Source: Methylobacter sp.
GTDB lineage: Bacteria; Pseudomonadota; Gammaproteobacteria; Methylococcales; Methylomonadaceae
Length of the DNA stretch: 21,161 nt
NCBI GenBank assembly: GCA_023229605.1
Contig: JALNYY010000069.1
Span: 1 to 21,161, forward strand
Direction of reading: 5' to 3'
Part shown: piece by piece, positions 6,585 through 15,402 of the stretch
How the letters are laid out: each line of letters starts with the position of its first letter
Position numbering within the stretch: position 1 is the first letter of the stretch
The notes under the pieces: model-generated
The model's input: only the letters and a program-made list of their open reading frames with translations
Databases searched by the model: none
What the model was told of the DNA's origin: nothing
Made by a program: the position numbers and the translations under genes

Positions 6585-8954
6585 TTATATCTGCCCCACA
6601 TCAATGCCCAAAATATCGGCAATCAAGCCTTCCGCCTGCCGTTCCAGCGCGATGATGTCGTGGGCCACTTCTTCCATGCTGCGCAGCGGCTTGTGGCGGT
6701 AGAAGTATTTATTGAAACTGATTTCGTAACCGATTTTAGTGGAGTCGAGATTGATCCAGGCTTCGGCAACATGCGGTTTGACCTCCGCCAGGAAATAACT
6801 GCGGATATTACCTTTTAATGGTATCGATTCGCTATCGCGTAGATCGGTGTTGGTTTCGTAGCTCAGGTACTCGCCTTTTTTATCGGTCGAATAATAGCCG
6901 TAATCCGGCAGATCCTGCTCGGTGCAATCCAGGTGATGCAACAGCTGGTCGAGTTTGTCGCCACCCAGTTTAAGTTTTTGCGCAATAACTTTTTCGGCGG
7001 TTTCGTCATACCAACTGACAGCATTGAGGATGGCGTTTTTATCGCCGGCGCTCAGTTTGATGGCCTGTACCTTTAGTGCTGCATCAACCTGTCCCTTGAA
7101 CCGGTTGAAATCGCTGGACTCGGCTTCGCCTATCGCGGCCATCAAAGTATTTGCAGTCTGCACCAGATCCAGCTGCTTTTTCCAGGTACTCGGGCTGAGC
7201 AATTTTTGCCGGTTTTTGGTGTTCAGGTTTAGCTCATGCTCTTCGCACCAGGCGAGGATAGTCTTTTCCTGATCGGCCAAAGTACCGGGCTGATAAACAG
7301 TATCGCCCCATTGGCTGTAAATCCATTGCATGGGTTCGCGTAAGGACTTGTCGAAACGCAGGGTTTCGATGCGCTCGTTGCTAAACTGGGCCTTGCGGCG
7401 ATCGGGCCGCTCGATGTTGACCTTGTAGTAGCCAAAATCGCTGTTGTCGAACACTTGCGCTGCAATGCCGGAGTCGTCCGCTTGGCGTTCCTTTGCTGCC
7501 AATGCCAGATAGGTGTCTACGATTTCCCGGATATGCTCGGGGGAGAACTCGCAGTTTTTGTTGCCGAGGTTTTTACGCAGCTTACGATAAAGCCGGCTGG
7601 CATCAATCAGTTGGACTTTGCCCTTGCGCGGCTGCGCTTTATTGTTGGACAGCAGCCAGATATAGGTGGTGATGCCGGTATTGTAGAACAGGTTATTGGG
7701 CAGTTGGATGATCGCTTCGAGCAGGTCGTTTTCGATAATATGGCGGCGGATGTTGCTTTCGCCACCACCAGCATCGCCGGTGAACAAGCTGGAGCCGTTA
7801 TGCACCGAGGCGATGCGCGAACCGTACGGGCTGTTGTCCAGGCTTTTCATCTTGCTGACCATTTCCATCAGGAACAGCAGCTGGCCGTCGCTGGAACGCG
7901 GCGTGGCGTCTACGGTTTCCGGGTTGCCCCAATAGTCTTTCAACGTCACCCGGAAGCGGGGGTCGATCACATCGGCGCCGTCTTTGATGTATTTCTGCTC
8001 GCTGGCCCAGCTTTTGCCATAAGGCGGATTGGATAGCATGAAGTCGAAGCGGGTTCCGGCAAATTCGTCAGTAGACAGCGTGGAGCCGACCCGGATGTTG
8101 GACGGGTTGTTGCCTTTGATCATCATGTCGGATTTACAGATGGCGTAGGTCTCGTCGTTGATTTCTTTGCCGTACAAGTACACGTCGCCGGTAGCGCGGA
8201 TAGCGCCTTCCTCGTCCTTGATGAAGTTTTGCGATTCGGTCAGCATGCCGCCGGAACCGCAGGCCGGGTCGTAGATGGTCATAACCGGTGGTATCTTATC
8301 TTTAACCGGGTCGAAGACGAGATGGATCATCAGCTCGATCACTTCGCGGGGCGTGAAGTGTTCGCCGGCCTCTTCGTTGTTGTCTTCGTTGAATTTGCGG
8401 ATCAGTTCTTCAAACACATAGCCCATGCCCAAATTGGTAAGCGCGGGCAGGCGGTTGCCGTCCGGGTCTTCCACTTCATGCGGGGTTAGGTTGATATTCG
8501 GCGAGGTGAACTTTTCCAGCACGTCCAACAATACATCCTTGCCGGCCATATGACGCACTTGGGCTTTGAGATTGAACTTGTCGATAATCTCTTTGACGTT
8601 GGCGCTGTAGCCGTTCAGGTATTCTTCGACATTGGCCAGCAGGATTTGCTGGTTGTTGGTGGCGGTTTTGAACAGCTGATTAAGCGTCCATTTGCTGGTG
8701 TTGTAAAACACATAACCGGAGGCGTCTTTCAGGCCGTTATCGTCCAGTTCGGTCAAGCCCATGTCGTTTCTCTGGAAAGCGAGCTCTTCTAGCACTCTGT
8801 CTTTGCTGGGTTCCAACAAGGTATCCAAGCGGCGTAACACTACCATCGGCAGGATCACGTCACGGTATTTGCCGCGGACATAGACATCGCGCAAGCAATC
8901 GTCGGCGATGGACCAGATGAATGAAACAAGTTTATTGTGTGCGGCGTGGTTCAT
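6585..8954 (-). CDS. hsdM: Type I R-M methyltransferase subunit (HsdM)
   Basis: N6-adenine methyltransferase subunit of the type I system. It protects host DNA and forms the M2S core with HsdS. The 789-residue protein has an N-terminal helical HsdM_N-like domain (about 5-150), the GEHFTPREV entry motif (197-205), the SAM-binding motif DPACGSGG (229-236) and the catalytic NPPY (309-312). It is longer than the roughly 500-residue classical HsdM. The extra C-terminal region (from about 540) is mostly helical and charged and ends in a block (EVAHDIIALERQAEGLIADILGI) common in the long HsdM forms. It is the first gene of the minus-strand R-M locus, 106 bp downstream of the gyrB stop, so it is likely transcribed separately from or by read-through of the dnaA-gyrB unit. 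The ATG at 8952-8954 has only a weak ribosome site. Confidence 0.95.
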   Translation of the reverse strand: MNHAAHNKLVSFIWSIADDCLRDVYVRGKYRDVILPMVVLRRLDTLLEPSKDRVLEELAFQRNDMGLTELDDNGLKDASGYVFYNTSKWTLNQLFKTATNNQQILLANVEEYLNGYSANVKEIIDKFNLKAQVRHMAGKDVLLDVLEKFTSPNINLTPHEVEDPDGNRLPALTNLGMGYVFEELIRKFNEDNNEEAGEHFTPREVIELMIHLVFDPVKDKIPPVMTIYDPACGSGGMLTESQNFIKDEEGAIRATGDVYLYGKEINDETYAICKSDMMIKGNNPSNIRVGSTLSTDEFAGTRFDFMLSNPPYGKSWASEQKYIKDGADVIDPRFRVTLKDYWGNPETVDATPRSSDGQLLFLMEMVSKMKSLDNSPYGSRIASVHNGSSLFTGDAGGGESNIRRHIIENDLLEAIIQLPNNLFYNTGITTYIWLLSNNKAQPRKGKVQLIDASRLYRKLRKNLGNKNCEFSPEHIREIVDTYLALAAKERQADDSGIAAQVFDNSDFGYYKVNIERPDRRKAQFSNERIETLRFDKSLREPMQWIYSQWGDTVYQPGTLADQEKTILAWCEEHELNLNTKNRQKLLSPSTWKKQLDLVQTANTLMAAIGEAESSDFNRFKGQVDAALKVQAIKLSAGDKNAILNAVSWYDETAEKVIAQKLKLGGDKLDQLLHHLDCTEQDLPDYGYYSTDKKGEYLSYETNTDLRDSESIPLKGNIRSYFLAEVKPHVAEAWINLDSTKIGYEISFNKYFYRHKPLRSMEEVAHDIIALERQAEGLIADILGIDVGQI

Positions 8955-9060
8955 TCGATTCTATTATTCAAGGCATTATTTATAAAACCACGCCGCTTGT
9001 TCCTGATTCCGTTGATTGGATTTTGCTCCATTATCATTTTGATCATTATTTCCTAAACAC

Positions 9061-11499
9061 TTAAACGTCTAGGTTCGTAACATCCAACGCATTCTTGACG
9101 ATGAAATCCCGCCGCGGTTCAACTACATCGCCCATCAGCGTAGTGAAAATCTCATCGGCCGCAATCACGTCTTCGATCCTGACTTGCAGCAATCTGCGGT
9201 TATTTGAATCCAGCGTAGTTTCCCAGAGCTGTTCCGGGTTCATTTCGCCCAAACCTTTGTAGCGCTGGATATGCTGGCCTTTTTTGATTTCTTTCATCAT
9301 CCATTCAAAAGCCTGTTTAAAGTTGCTGACCGGCTGCTGTCTTTCGCCCATCTGCATAAATGAGCCTTCGTTAAACATGCCCGCCGTATCCGCTGCATAT
9401 TGCGCGATTTTTTGGTAATCCTTGCCGTTGAAAAAGGTCGAAGGCAATACGAAGGTTTTGGTTATTGCGTGCAGTCGTTTATTAACCACGACAGAGAAAT
9501 CATTGGCCGCTTTGTAATCCAACTCAACGGTAAATACCGCTTTGCTCTCGCAATCGGTCAATCTCTGTTCCATTTCCGCAAACCATGCTGCGAGCTTTTG
9601 CTGATCTTGCTTAAGTTCGTCGTTGATCACGTCCATATACGCAAACTGCTCCAGGAAAACTTCATCGTAGCGTCTGGACAGGCGGTTATTGATGCCGTCT
9701 ACTTCAGTGAACAATTTAGCCAGTTTTTCCAGGCCCTGGCCTTGAATCGGCGGAGCGGATGCATCGGTGAAAAGCTGGGCTTTATCCAAGGCCAGCTGAA
9801 TCAGGTATTCATTCAATTGGGCATCGTCTTTAACGTAATGCTCCTGTTTGCCTTTTTTAACCTTGTACAACGGCGGCTGGGCAATATAGATGTAGCCTTT
9901 TTCAACAATCTCTGGCAACTGGCGGTAGAAGAACGTCAGCAACAAGGTCCTGATGTGCGATCCGTCAACGTCGGCATCGGTCATGATGATGATGCGGTGG
10001 TAACGCAGCTTGTCCAGGTTGTACTCGTCCTTACCTATGCCACAGCCTAATGCAGTAATCAAGGTTCCGACTTCTTCCGATGAAATCATTTTGTCGAATC
10101 GGGCTTTCTCTACGTTTAGGATTTTCCCTTTTAACGGCAGTATGGCTTGTGTGCGGCGGTCCCTGCCCTGCTTGGCTGATCCGCCCGCAGAATCCCCTTC
10201 CACCAGGAACAGTTCGGATAACGCCGGATCTTTTTCCTGGCAATCCGCCAGTTTTCCCGGCAATCCGGCAATATCCAGCGTGGTTTTACGGCGAGTCAAA
10301 TCACGCGCTTTACGGGCCGCTTCTCTGGCACGGGCAGCCTCGACAATCTTGCCGACGATAGCTTTGGCTATTTGCGGTTTTTCGAGCAAAAACTCCTGTA
10401 GCTTCTCGTTCATGGTCGATTCGACCAGCGGCTTAACTTCCGAAGAAACCAGCTTGTCCTTGGTTTGTGAGGAAAACTTCGGGTCGGGCACTTTAACCGA
10501 CAGCACGGCGGTCAAACCTTCCCGGGCATCATCGCCGGTAGTTTGTACTTTTTCTTTTTTTGCCAAGCCGCTGGATTCGATGTATTGATTAATGGTTCTA
10601 GTCAATGCGCCCCTAAAACCGGCCAAATGGCTGCCGCCGTCACGCTGCGGAATATTGTTGGTGTAGCAGAACACATTCTCCTGATAGGAATCATTCCACT
10701 GCATAGCCACTTCAACCGTGACGCCTTCTTTTTCAGCAACAAAATGGAATACTTCCGGGAACAACGGAGTTTTGTTTTTATTAAGATGTTCGACAAAAGC
10801 GCCTATGCCGCCTTCAAATTCGAATACATCCTGCCTGTCTGTCCGCTCGTCTTCCAGACTGATGCGTACGCCGGAATTCAGGAAGGATAATTCTCTGAGT
10901 CTTTTTGCCAGAATGTCGTAATGAAACTCGACATCGGTAAAAGTCTCGGAGCTGGGCTTGAAATTTATCAAGGTACCGGAGCCTTCGGCAGGCCCTACTG
11001 CTGCCAGCGGGGCAACCGGATTGCCCATGCGATACTGCTGCTTATAAAGCTGGCCGTTTTTGCGAACTTCAAGATTCAATTCTTCGGACAAGGCATTAAC
11101 CACCGACACGCCTACGCCGTGTAAACCTCCTGAAACCTTGTAGGCGTTATCATCAAACTTACCGCCGGCATGCAGTACGGTCATAATGACTTCCGCGGCC
11201 GACCGGCCCTCTTCTTTATGAATATCGACAGGAATACCTCGACCGTCATCAGAAACAGAGACTGAGCCGTTACTATGGATAATCACTCTGACCTCTTTAC
11301 AGTAGCCTGCCAGTGCCTCATCAATCGAATTATCGACAACTTCAAAAACCATGTGATGCAAACCGGAACCGTCATCCGTATCGCCAATGTACATGCCCGG
11401 TCGCTTTCTTACGGCATCCAGCCCTTTTAATACTTGGATATTGGTGCTGTCGTATTCAGTCGTAGCCGTTTCGACAACTTGATCACTGGGGTTACTCAT
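9061..11499 (-). CDS. gyrB: DNA gyrase subunit B
   Basis: ATPase subunit of gyrase, which introduces negative supercoils as GyrA2B2. The 812-residue length fits the Gram-negative form. The GHKL ATP site is seen in EVVDNSIDEA with catalytic E53 and N57, DDGRGIP (84-90) and the GGLHGVGV lid (124-131). The TOPRIM domain shows EGDSAGG (434-440) and the metal-binding DADVDG (508-513). The long insert in the TOPRIM region typical of proteobacterial GyrB is present (roughly 545-730), and the C-terminal QRYKGLGEMNP block is intact. AGGAAAG lies 8 nt before the ATG at 11499. It ends the dnaA-dnaN-recF-gyrB series, and the recF-gyrB gap carries a parS site. No unusual residue is apparent around the PLKGKILNVEKAR quinolone-associated segment. 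Confidence 0.98.
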   Translation of the reverse strand: MSNPSDQVVETATTEYDSTNIQVLKGLDAVRKRPGMYIGDTDDGSGLHHMVFEVVDNSIDEALAGYCKEVRVIIHSNGSVSVSDDGRGIPVDIHKEEGRSAAEVIMTVLHAGGKFDDNAYKVSGGLHGVGVSVVNALSEELNLEVRKNGQLYKQQYRMGNPVAPLAAVGPAEGSGTLINFKPSSETFTDVEFHYDILAKRLRELSFLNSGVRISLEDERTDRQDVFEFEGGIGAFVEHLNKNKTPLFPEVFHFVAEKEGVTVEVAMQWNDSYQENVFCYTNNIPQRDGGSHLAGFRGALTRTINQYIESSGLAKKEKVQTTGDDAREGLTAVLSVKVPDPKFSSQTKDKLVSSEVKPLVESTMNEKLQEFLLEKPQIAKAIVGKIVEAARAREAARKARDLTRRKTTLDIAGLPGKLADCQEKDPALSELFLVEGDSAGGSAKQGRDRRTQAILPLKGKILNVEKARFDKMISSEEVGTLITALGCGIGKDEYNLDKLRYHRIIIMTDADVDGSHIRTLLLTFFYRQLPEIVEKGYIYIAQPPLYKVKKGKQEHYVKDDAQLNEYLIQLALDKAQLFTDASAPPIQGQGLEKLAKLFTEVDGINNRLSRRYDEVFLEQFAYMDVINDELKQDQQKLAAWFAEMEQRLTDCESKAVFTVELDYKAANDFSVVVNKRLHAITKTFVLPSTFFNGKDYQKIAQYAADTAGMFNEGSFMQMGERQQPVSNFKQAFEWMMKEIKKGQHIQRYKGLGEMNPEQLWETTLDSNNRRLLQVRIEDVIAADEIFTTLMGDVVEPRRDFIVKNALDVTNLDV

Positions 11500-11526
11500 G
11501 ATTAATTCTTTCCTGTTGGTTGCGAA

Positions 11527-11542
11527 TGTTCCACGTGGAACA
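11527..11542. other. parS site 1 (ParB-binding palindrome)
   Basis: TGTTCCACGTGGAACA is a perfect 16-bp palindrome identical to the chromosomal parS sequence known from Pseudomonas. It lies immediately after the recF stop, in the 43-bp recF-gyrB gap. ParB is expected to bind and spread from here to segregate the origin. parA and parB are not in the window. Confidence 0.93.
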
Positions 11543-12619
11543 TTACACGGGTTTTATGGAGCCTTGTTCCACGTGGAACATTTTGTAATTTTTTATCTGG
11601 CTTAAATCGCCAAAATCAATTGTTTCTGTAGCTGTTATAAATACCTGACATGCCATTTCTGATAAATAGTGCAATAACTTAGCACGGTTAATTACATCGA
11701 GTTCGGCTGCGAAATCATCGATCAATATACAGCCTGTTTGGCTTTGTTCATTGGCAAGCAACTGGACCTGCGCCAATTTCAAGCTCATAACCAATAGTTT
11801 TAATTGGCCCCGCGAAACAAAATCCTTTGCTAACCGGTTATTAATCAATAATTGAAAATCCCCCCGATGCGGTCCGCTATGGGTAAATCCGTAGCGTAAG
11901 TCTTTATCTTGGTCTTCAATTAAAACCCGGCTAAATTCCTTGACCGTATCCCAGCCCGGCACAAGCTTCAGGTCGATTCCGTCAAGAGCGAGGAATCTGC
12001 CGATAATTTCGATAAAAACAGGCTTGAATTTTTCTAAATATTGCTGACGATAGCTATCGACTATTGTACCGTAATAACCAAGTTCTTTATCCCAAACATT
12101 GATTTGATCGAGCCGTCTTGTTTTTAACAGCGCATTTCGTTGGGATAAGGCTTTTTTAAACCTGCGCCATGCAGGTAAAAAGTTTTGATCATTATTAAAA
12201 ACGCCCCAATCTAAAAACTCTCTCCTGATTTGCGATCCGGCATCGAGTAATTCATAACTTTTTGGATGAATAAGTTGCAGCGGCAATGCATAAGCCAAAT
12301 CAGAACGTTTCTGTTTCGATTGATGATTGATACGGATTTCAATATTTTTACCATCCAGCTGGATACCCAAATGCTGGTGACTGCCGTTTGCCTGCAAAGT
12401 TTGAGCGGAAACGACCAGATGATTTTGGGTGAAATTAATGACAGACTTGATAGAGGAACAACGAAAAGATTTTGCCCGCCCTAAAAGAAAGATCGCTTCG
12501 ATGAGGGCGCTTTTGCCGCTGGCATTTTCTCCGACAATAAAATTAATTGCCGGAGAAGGGTTGATCGATTCTTTTTGGATATTCCTGACTGCGTAAATAT
12601 CCAGTTTCAACAAACTCAT
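11543..12619 (-). CDS. recF: Recombination mediator RecF
   Basis: SMC-like ATPase that, with RecO and RecR, loads RecA onto gapped DNA and helps restart stalled forks. The 358-residue length is normal. Walker A GENASGKSA spans 30-38. The ABC-type signature appears as VSRGQLKLLV (about 268-277) and Walker B as ILIDDFAAELD (about 297-307). The signature has Leu where many homologues have a second Gln, a mild variation. It starts 11 bp after dnaN and has no clear Shine-Dalgarno sequence, so translation may be coupled to dnaN. The last residues (MFHVEQGSIKPV) are encoded over a parS palindrome, which constrains codon choice there. Confidence 0.96.
   Translation of the reverse strand: MSLLKLDIYAVRNIQKESINPSPAINFIVGENASGKSALIEAIFLLGRAKSFRCSSIKSVINFTQNHLVVSAQTLQANGSHQHLGIQLDGKNIEIRINHQSKQKRSDLAYALPLQLIHPKSYELLDAGSQIRREFLDWGVFNNDQNFLPAWRRFKKALSQRNALLKTRRLDQINVWDKELGYYGTIVDSYRQQYLEKFKPVFIEIIGRFLALDGIDLKLVPGWDTVKEFSRVLIEDQDKDLRYGFTHSGPHRGDFQLLINNRLAKDFVSRGQLKLLVMSLKLAQVQLLANEQSQTGCILIDDFAAELDVINRAKLLHYLSEMACQVFITATETIDFGDLSQIKNYKMFHVEQGSIKPV
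11565..11580. other. parS site 2, inside the recF coding end
   Basis: A second exact copy of TGTTCCACGTGGAACA lies 22 bp beyond the first, inside the recF reading frame, where it encodes the FHVE part of MFHVEQ. Two perfect copies this close are very unlikely by chance and mark the origin-proximal segregation centre. Confidence 0.93.
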
Positions 12620-12630
12620 TACAACAATTT

Positions 12631-13731
12631 TTAGAGTCGCATGGGCATAACTATAAACTTATACCCACAGTTTTGAGGTTCATCTATAAAACAACTGCTG
12701 GCGTTGCTTGCAATCGTCAAAACCGCAAGTTCGGAATCCAGATTTGAAACAGCATCCAGTAAATACTGCGCATTAAAAGCAATCGTTAAAGGTTCGCCCG
12801 TGTATTCAATAACCAATTCCTCCTCAGCTTCGTCATGCTCAGGATTATGCGTACTCATTTTCAGACTTCCGGGACTGATGTCAAAAGTCACACCTTTGAA
12901 TTTTTCATTCGCTAAGATAGCGACGCGGGTCAACGCTTCTTTCAGCAGCTGTTTTTGAATATGAATCTGGTTAAAAAATTCCTGTTGGAAAACTTTGCCG
13001 AAATCAGGATATTTTGAATCGACCAGTTTTGCCGAGAAAATCAGGTTCTTGATAAAAATTCTAATGTTGTTGCTGGAAAACTCAACTTTCAATTCGGCTT
13101 CCGGATCGTCGAGCAACCGGCTCAATTCCAATACGCCTTTTCTGGGCAGAATGATCCTGGCCTCAAAACCGGTAGCTTGATCCAGATTATCCTCATAAAT
13201 GGATAAACGGTGACCATCGGATGCGACCAGCTTCAACTTACTGTTGGATACATTAAGCAATAAGCCATTCAGGTAATAACGAACATCCTGGTTAGCCATG
13301 CAAAATACCGTTTTATCGAGCGCTTTTTTAAACTTACCGGCATTGATGAATAGGTGATTCTCTAATTCAGACTCGGCAAATTCAGGATAATTATCGGCGG
13401 GCAAACAACTCAACGAAAAACGACTGCGGCTGGAGGCAATTTTTACTTTATCCTCCTGCAACTCGAATTTAATTTCAGCTCCGCTAGGCAACAACCTGCA
13501 AATATCCAAAAACTTTCTGGCCGGCACCGTAATCGAACCCGGATCGGCTGTTGCGATATTAATTTTGGCGATGATCTGAATTTCAAGATCGGTACCGGTT
13601 AAGGTCAGTTGATTTTCCTCGATAACCATCAATACATTGGAAAGAATAGGCATCGTTTGCCTTTTTTCAATCACGCTGACTATCTGCTGCAAAGGAACCA
13701 GTATTTCTTCTCTATTAATAATAAATTTCAT
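12631..13731 (-). CDS. dnaN: DNA polymerase III beta sliding clamp
   Basis: The 366-residue processivity clamp. It forms a ring dimer, tethers polymerase III and other partners to DNA, and takes part in DnaA-ATP hydrolysis control with Hda. The normal N-terminus (MKFIINREEILVPLQQI), the three repeated clamp domains and the conserved C-terminal VMPMRL (361-366), which forms part of the partner-binding groove, are all visible. It lies 186 bp downstream of dnaA and 11 bp before recF. The ATG at 13731 is preceded by an A/T-rich leader with no obvious ribosome site. The dnaA-dnaN gap holds a DnaA box, so DnaA may influence its transcription. Confidence 0.98.
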   Translation of the reverse strand: MKFIINREEILVPLQQIVSVIEKRQTMPILSNVLMVIEENQLTLTGTDLEIQIIAKINIATADPGSITVPARKFLDICRLLPSGAEIKFELQEDKVKIASSRSRFSLSCLPADNYPEFAESELENHLFINAGKFKKALDKTVFCMANQDVRYYLNGLLLNVSNSKLKLVASDGHRLSIYEDNLDQATGFEARIILPRKGVLELSRLLDDPEAELKVEFSSNNIRIFIKNLIFSAKLVDSKYPDFGKVFQQEFFNQIHIQKQLLKEALTRVAILANEKFKGVTFDISPGSLKMSTHNPEHDEAEEELVIEYTGEPLTIAFNAQYLLDAVSNLDSELAVLTIASNASSCFIDEPQNCGYKFIVMPMRL

Positions 13732-13769
13732 AAAAGAATTTTTTCTATTATTACTATTAGCTTAAAAGG

Positions 13770-13791
13770 AAACTGTTGAAAACAGTTTTTT
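13770..13791 (+). terminator. Hairpin with T-tract in the dnaA-dnaN gap
   Basis: AAACTGTT, loop GAA and AACAGTTT form an 8-bp stem followed by three further Ts, so the plus-strand reading runs into a six-T tract. The form is that of an intrinsic terminator, but no plus-strand gene precedes it. On the minus strand (the direction of dnaN) the hairpin is followed by CCTTTT, so weak attenuation between dnaA and dnaN is also possible. Confidence 0.35.
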
Positions 13792-13818
13792 ACCCTTAAT
13801 AATCAATTAGCTAGGTTG

Positions 13819-13827
13819 TTATAAACA
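13819..13827 (+). promoter_or_regulatory. Weak DnaA box, one mismatch
   Basis: TTATAAACA differs at one position from the TTATNCACA consensus. It stands 1 bp from a second near-box in the opposite orientation. In AT-rich DNA such matches can arise by chance. Confidence 0.3.
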
Positions 13828-13828
13828 A

Positions 13829-13837
13829 TGTGGTTAA
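13829..13837 (-). promoter_or_regulatory. Weak DnaA box, one mismatch
   Basis: On the minus strand this reads TTAACCACA, one mismatch from TTATCCACA. It is head to head with the near-box at 13819-13827. Confidence 0.35.
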
Positions 13838-13896
13838 AGGTGCGTTTTAAAGTGTATGCTTTGTAGTTAAATAAAAGCTTTTAGTAAAAATATACT

Positions 13897-13905
13897 TTAT
13901 CCACA
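13897..13905 (+). promoter_or_regulatory. Perfect DnaA box
   Basis: TTATCCACA is the strongest DnaA-box sequence known from E. coli. It lies just 12 bp past the dnaA stop, in the gap before dnaN. It is the only perfect box I found in the gaps around dnaA. Confidence 0.75.
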
Positions 13906-13917
13906 GACTGCTCCCTA

Positions 13918-15234
13918 TTAATGCGACAGGGTTCTCAACAGGTTGGAATAATCTTCTGCAATTTTGTTATCAGCTTCTTTTAACTCAGTAATTCTTTTAC
14001 AGGCATTCATTACCGTAGTGTGATCGCGGCCACCGAATGCATCGCCAATTTCCGGAAAACTGTGCGATGTCAATTCTCTAGCCAGAGACATAGCCATTTG
14101 TCTCGGTCTGGTAATGGATTGCTTCCTGTTTTTGGAAGACAAATCAGCAATGCGAATTTTAAAATATTCGGCAACCGTTTTTTGAATATTATCGATATTA
14201 ACAAGTTTATCCTGTAGTGAAATCAGATCATGCAACGCTTCTTTGGTAAATTCTATGGTAATTTCACGACCGGTAAACTGCGCGTTGGCAATGACCCGCC
14301 TTAAAGCGCCTTCCAGGTCCCGGACATTGGAAGGAATCCGTTTGGCGATAAAGAAGGCTACATCCTGAGACAGTTCAATATTAACCAAAGCGGCTTTCTT
14401 CATTAAAATAGCCGCCCTGGTTTCCATATCGGGCGGCTCGATTAAAACAGGAAGCCCCCAGCCGAACCGCGACTTTAAACGGTCTTCAAGACCTATGATT
14501 TCCTTAGGGTATTTGTCGCAGGTCAAAATTACCTGGTGTTTCTTTTCCAATAATGTGTTGAAAGTATGGAAAAATTCTTCCTGGGAACGCTCTTTGCCGG
14601 CAAAAAATTGAATATCATCGATTAGCAGCACATCAACGCCGCGATAAAATTCCTTAAAAGCATTGATCGCATTTTGCTGCAATGCCTTAACCATATCCTG
14701 AACGAATTTTTCAGAATGCAGGTAAACGACTGTTGCTGATGGATTTTTTTGTAAAACAGCGTTGCCTATCGCATGCATCATATGGGTTTTGCCCAAACCT
14801 GAACTGCCGTAAATAAGTAAGGGGTTATAAGCTTTACCGATGTTCTCGGAAACCTGCATCGACGCCGCCCTTGCCAACTGATTAGACTTACCTTCAACAA
14901 AATTATCGAACGTAAACGCCTTATTGAGAAAGTTGGGACTGGTTTTTTGAGTTCCGGCAGACTTTGCTATTTTTGCTGTGGCAGTAACTGACGAGTTTTT
15001 GGAACCGATTTCCAGGCTCAAATTTAATGTTCCGTTGGAAAACTCATGAATAGTTTCTTCAATTTTTGCAAAATGATGCTCTTTAACCCAGTCCAGTACA
15101 AAGCGGTTCGGAGCTAGTAATTTTATTTGTACATCAGTTTCTATGGCCTGAAGAGGCCGTATCCATGTACTGAAGTCAGAACCTGAAATTTCATTTTCAA
15201 GTTTAGAAAGACAGCTATTCCAAATTGAGCTCAT
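13918..15234 (-). CDS. dnaA: Replication initiator DnaA
   Basis: AAA+ initiator that binds DnaA boxes and opens the origin. The 438-residue protein is slightly short because the variable domain II linker (about 70-105) is short. Domain I (1-68) has the conserved Trp near the start. Domain III has Walker A GSSGLGKT (143-150), Walker B VLLIDDI (202-208) and the sensor-2 region with NVRDLEGALRR (303-313). Domain IV ends with the box-binding signature GGRDHTTVM (401-409). It diverges from rpmH across a 168-bp AT-rich gap (15235-15402). There is no clear ribosome site before the ATG at 15234, and I found no DnaA box in its upstream gap, so the usual autoregulation is not evident from sequence. Confidence 0.98.
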   Translation of the reverse strand: MSSIWNSCLSKLENEISGSDFSTWIRPLQAIETDVQIKLLAPNRFVLDWVKEHHFAKIEETIHEFSNGTLNLSLEIGSKNSSVTATAKIAKSAGTQKTSPNFLNKAFTFDNFVEGKSNQLARAASMQVSENIGKAYNPLLIYGSSGLGKTHMMHAIGNAVLQKNPSATVVYLHSEKFVQDMVKALQQNAINAFKEFYRGVDVLLIDDIQFFAGKERSQEEFFHTFNTLLEKKHQVILTCDKYPKEIIGLEDRLKSRFGWGLPVLIEPPDMETRAAILMKKAALVNIELSQDVAFFIAKRIPSNVRDLEGALRRVIANAQFTGREITIEFTKEALHDLISLQDKLVNIDNIQKTVAEYFKIRIADLSSKNRKQSITRPRQMAMSLARELTSHSFPEIGDAFGGRDHTTVMNACKRITELKEADNKIAEDYSNLLRTLSH

Positions 15235-15317
15235 TGAATATAGTAAAAAGTTGATTAGTGTAATAAAGTTTATTGCTTTTTTATCACTATACAGTAATAA
15301 AACATTGCGCTACAGAA

Positions 15318-15346
15318 TTGACAGTTCTAATGGTTTATTTTATCAT
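15318..15346 (+). promoter_or_regulatory. Sigma-70 promoter for rpmH operon
   Basis: TTGACA at 15318-15323 is a perfect -35. A 17-bp spacer and then TATCAT at 15341-15346 give a good -10. Transcription would start near 15353, leaving a leader of about 50 nt before the rpmH ATG. This fits a strong promoter for a ribosomal-protein operon. Confidence 0.75.
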
Positions 15347-15402
15347 CCGCTGTCTTTTTTATCTGTTTTTGTTAACACTCATTCGATCAGGCCTTAAGTA
15401 AA

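Larger units (their letters stand above)
13732..13917. other. AT-rich dnaA-dnaN gap, candidate oriC element
   Basis: This 186-bp gene-free stretch is strongly AT-rich. It holds one perfect DnaA box (13897-13905) and two one-mismatch boxes (13819-13827 and 13829-13837). It also has a perfect 12-bp palindrome TAAAAGCTTTTA (13872-13883) and a hairpin (13770-13791). Some bacteria place origin elements between dnaA and dnaN. One perfect box is few for a complete oriC, so it may be an auxiliary origin segment or a DnaA-regulated dnaN promoter region. Confidence 0.4.

Noticed and set aside
7455..8036. Plus-strand open frame of 193 codons
   Set aside because: It is antisense to the catalytic part of hsdM (NPPY region) and shows no recognisable domain.
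9400..10588. Plus-strand open frames of 216 and 192 codons
   Set aside because: Both are antisense to conserved gyrB TOPRIM and ATPase-linker sequence.
15235..15402. oriC in the dnaA-rpmH gap
   Set aside because: The gap is AT-rich, but I see no DnaA box with zero or one mismatch; TTATCACTA near 15281 departs too far from the consensus. It is better explained by the two divergent promoters.
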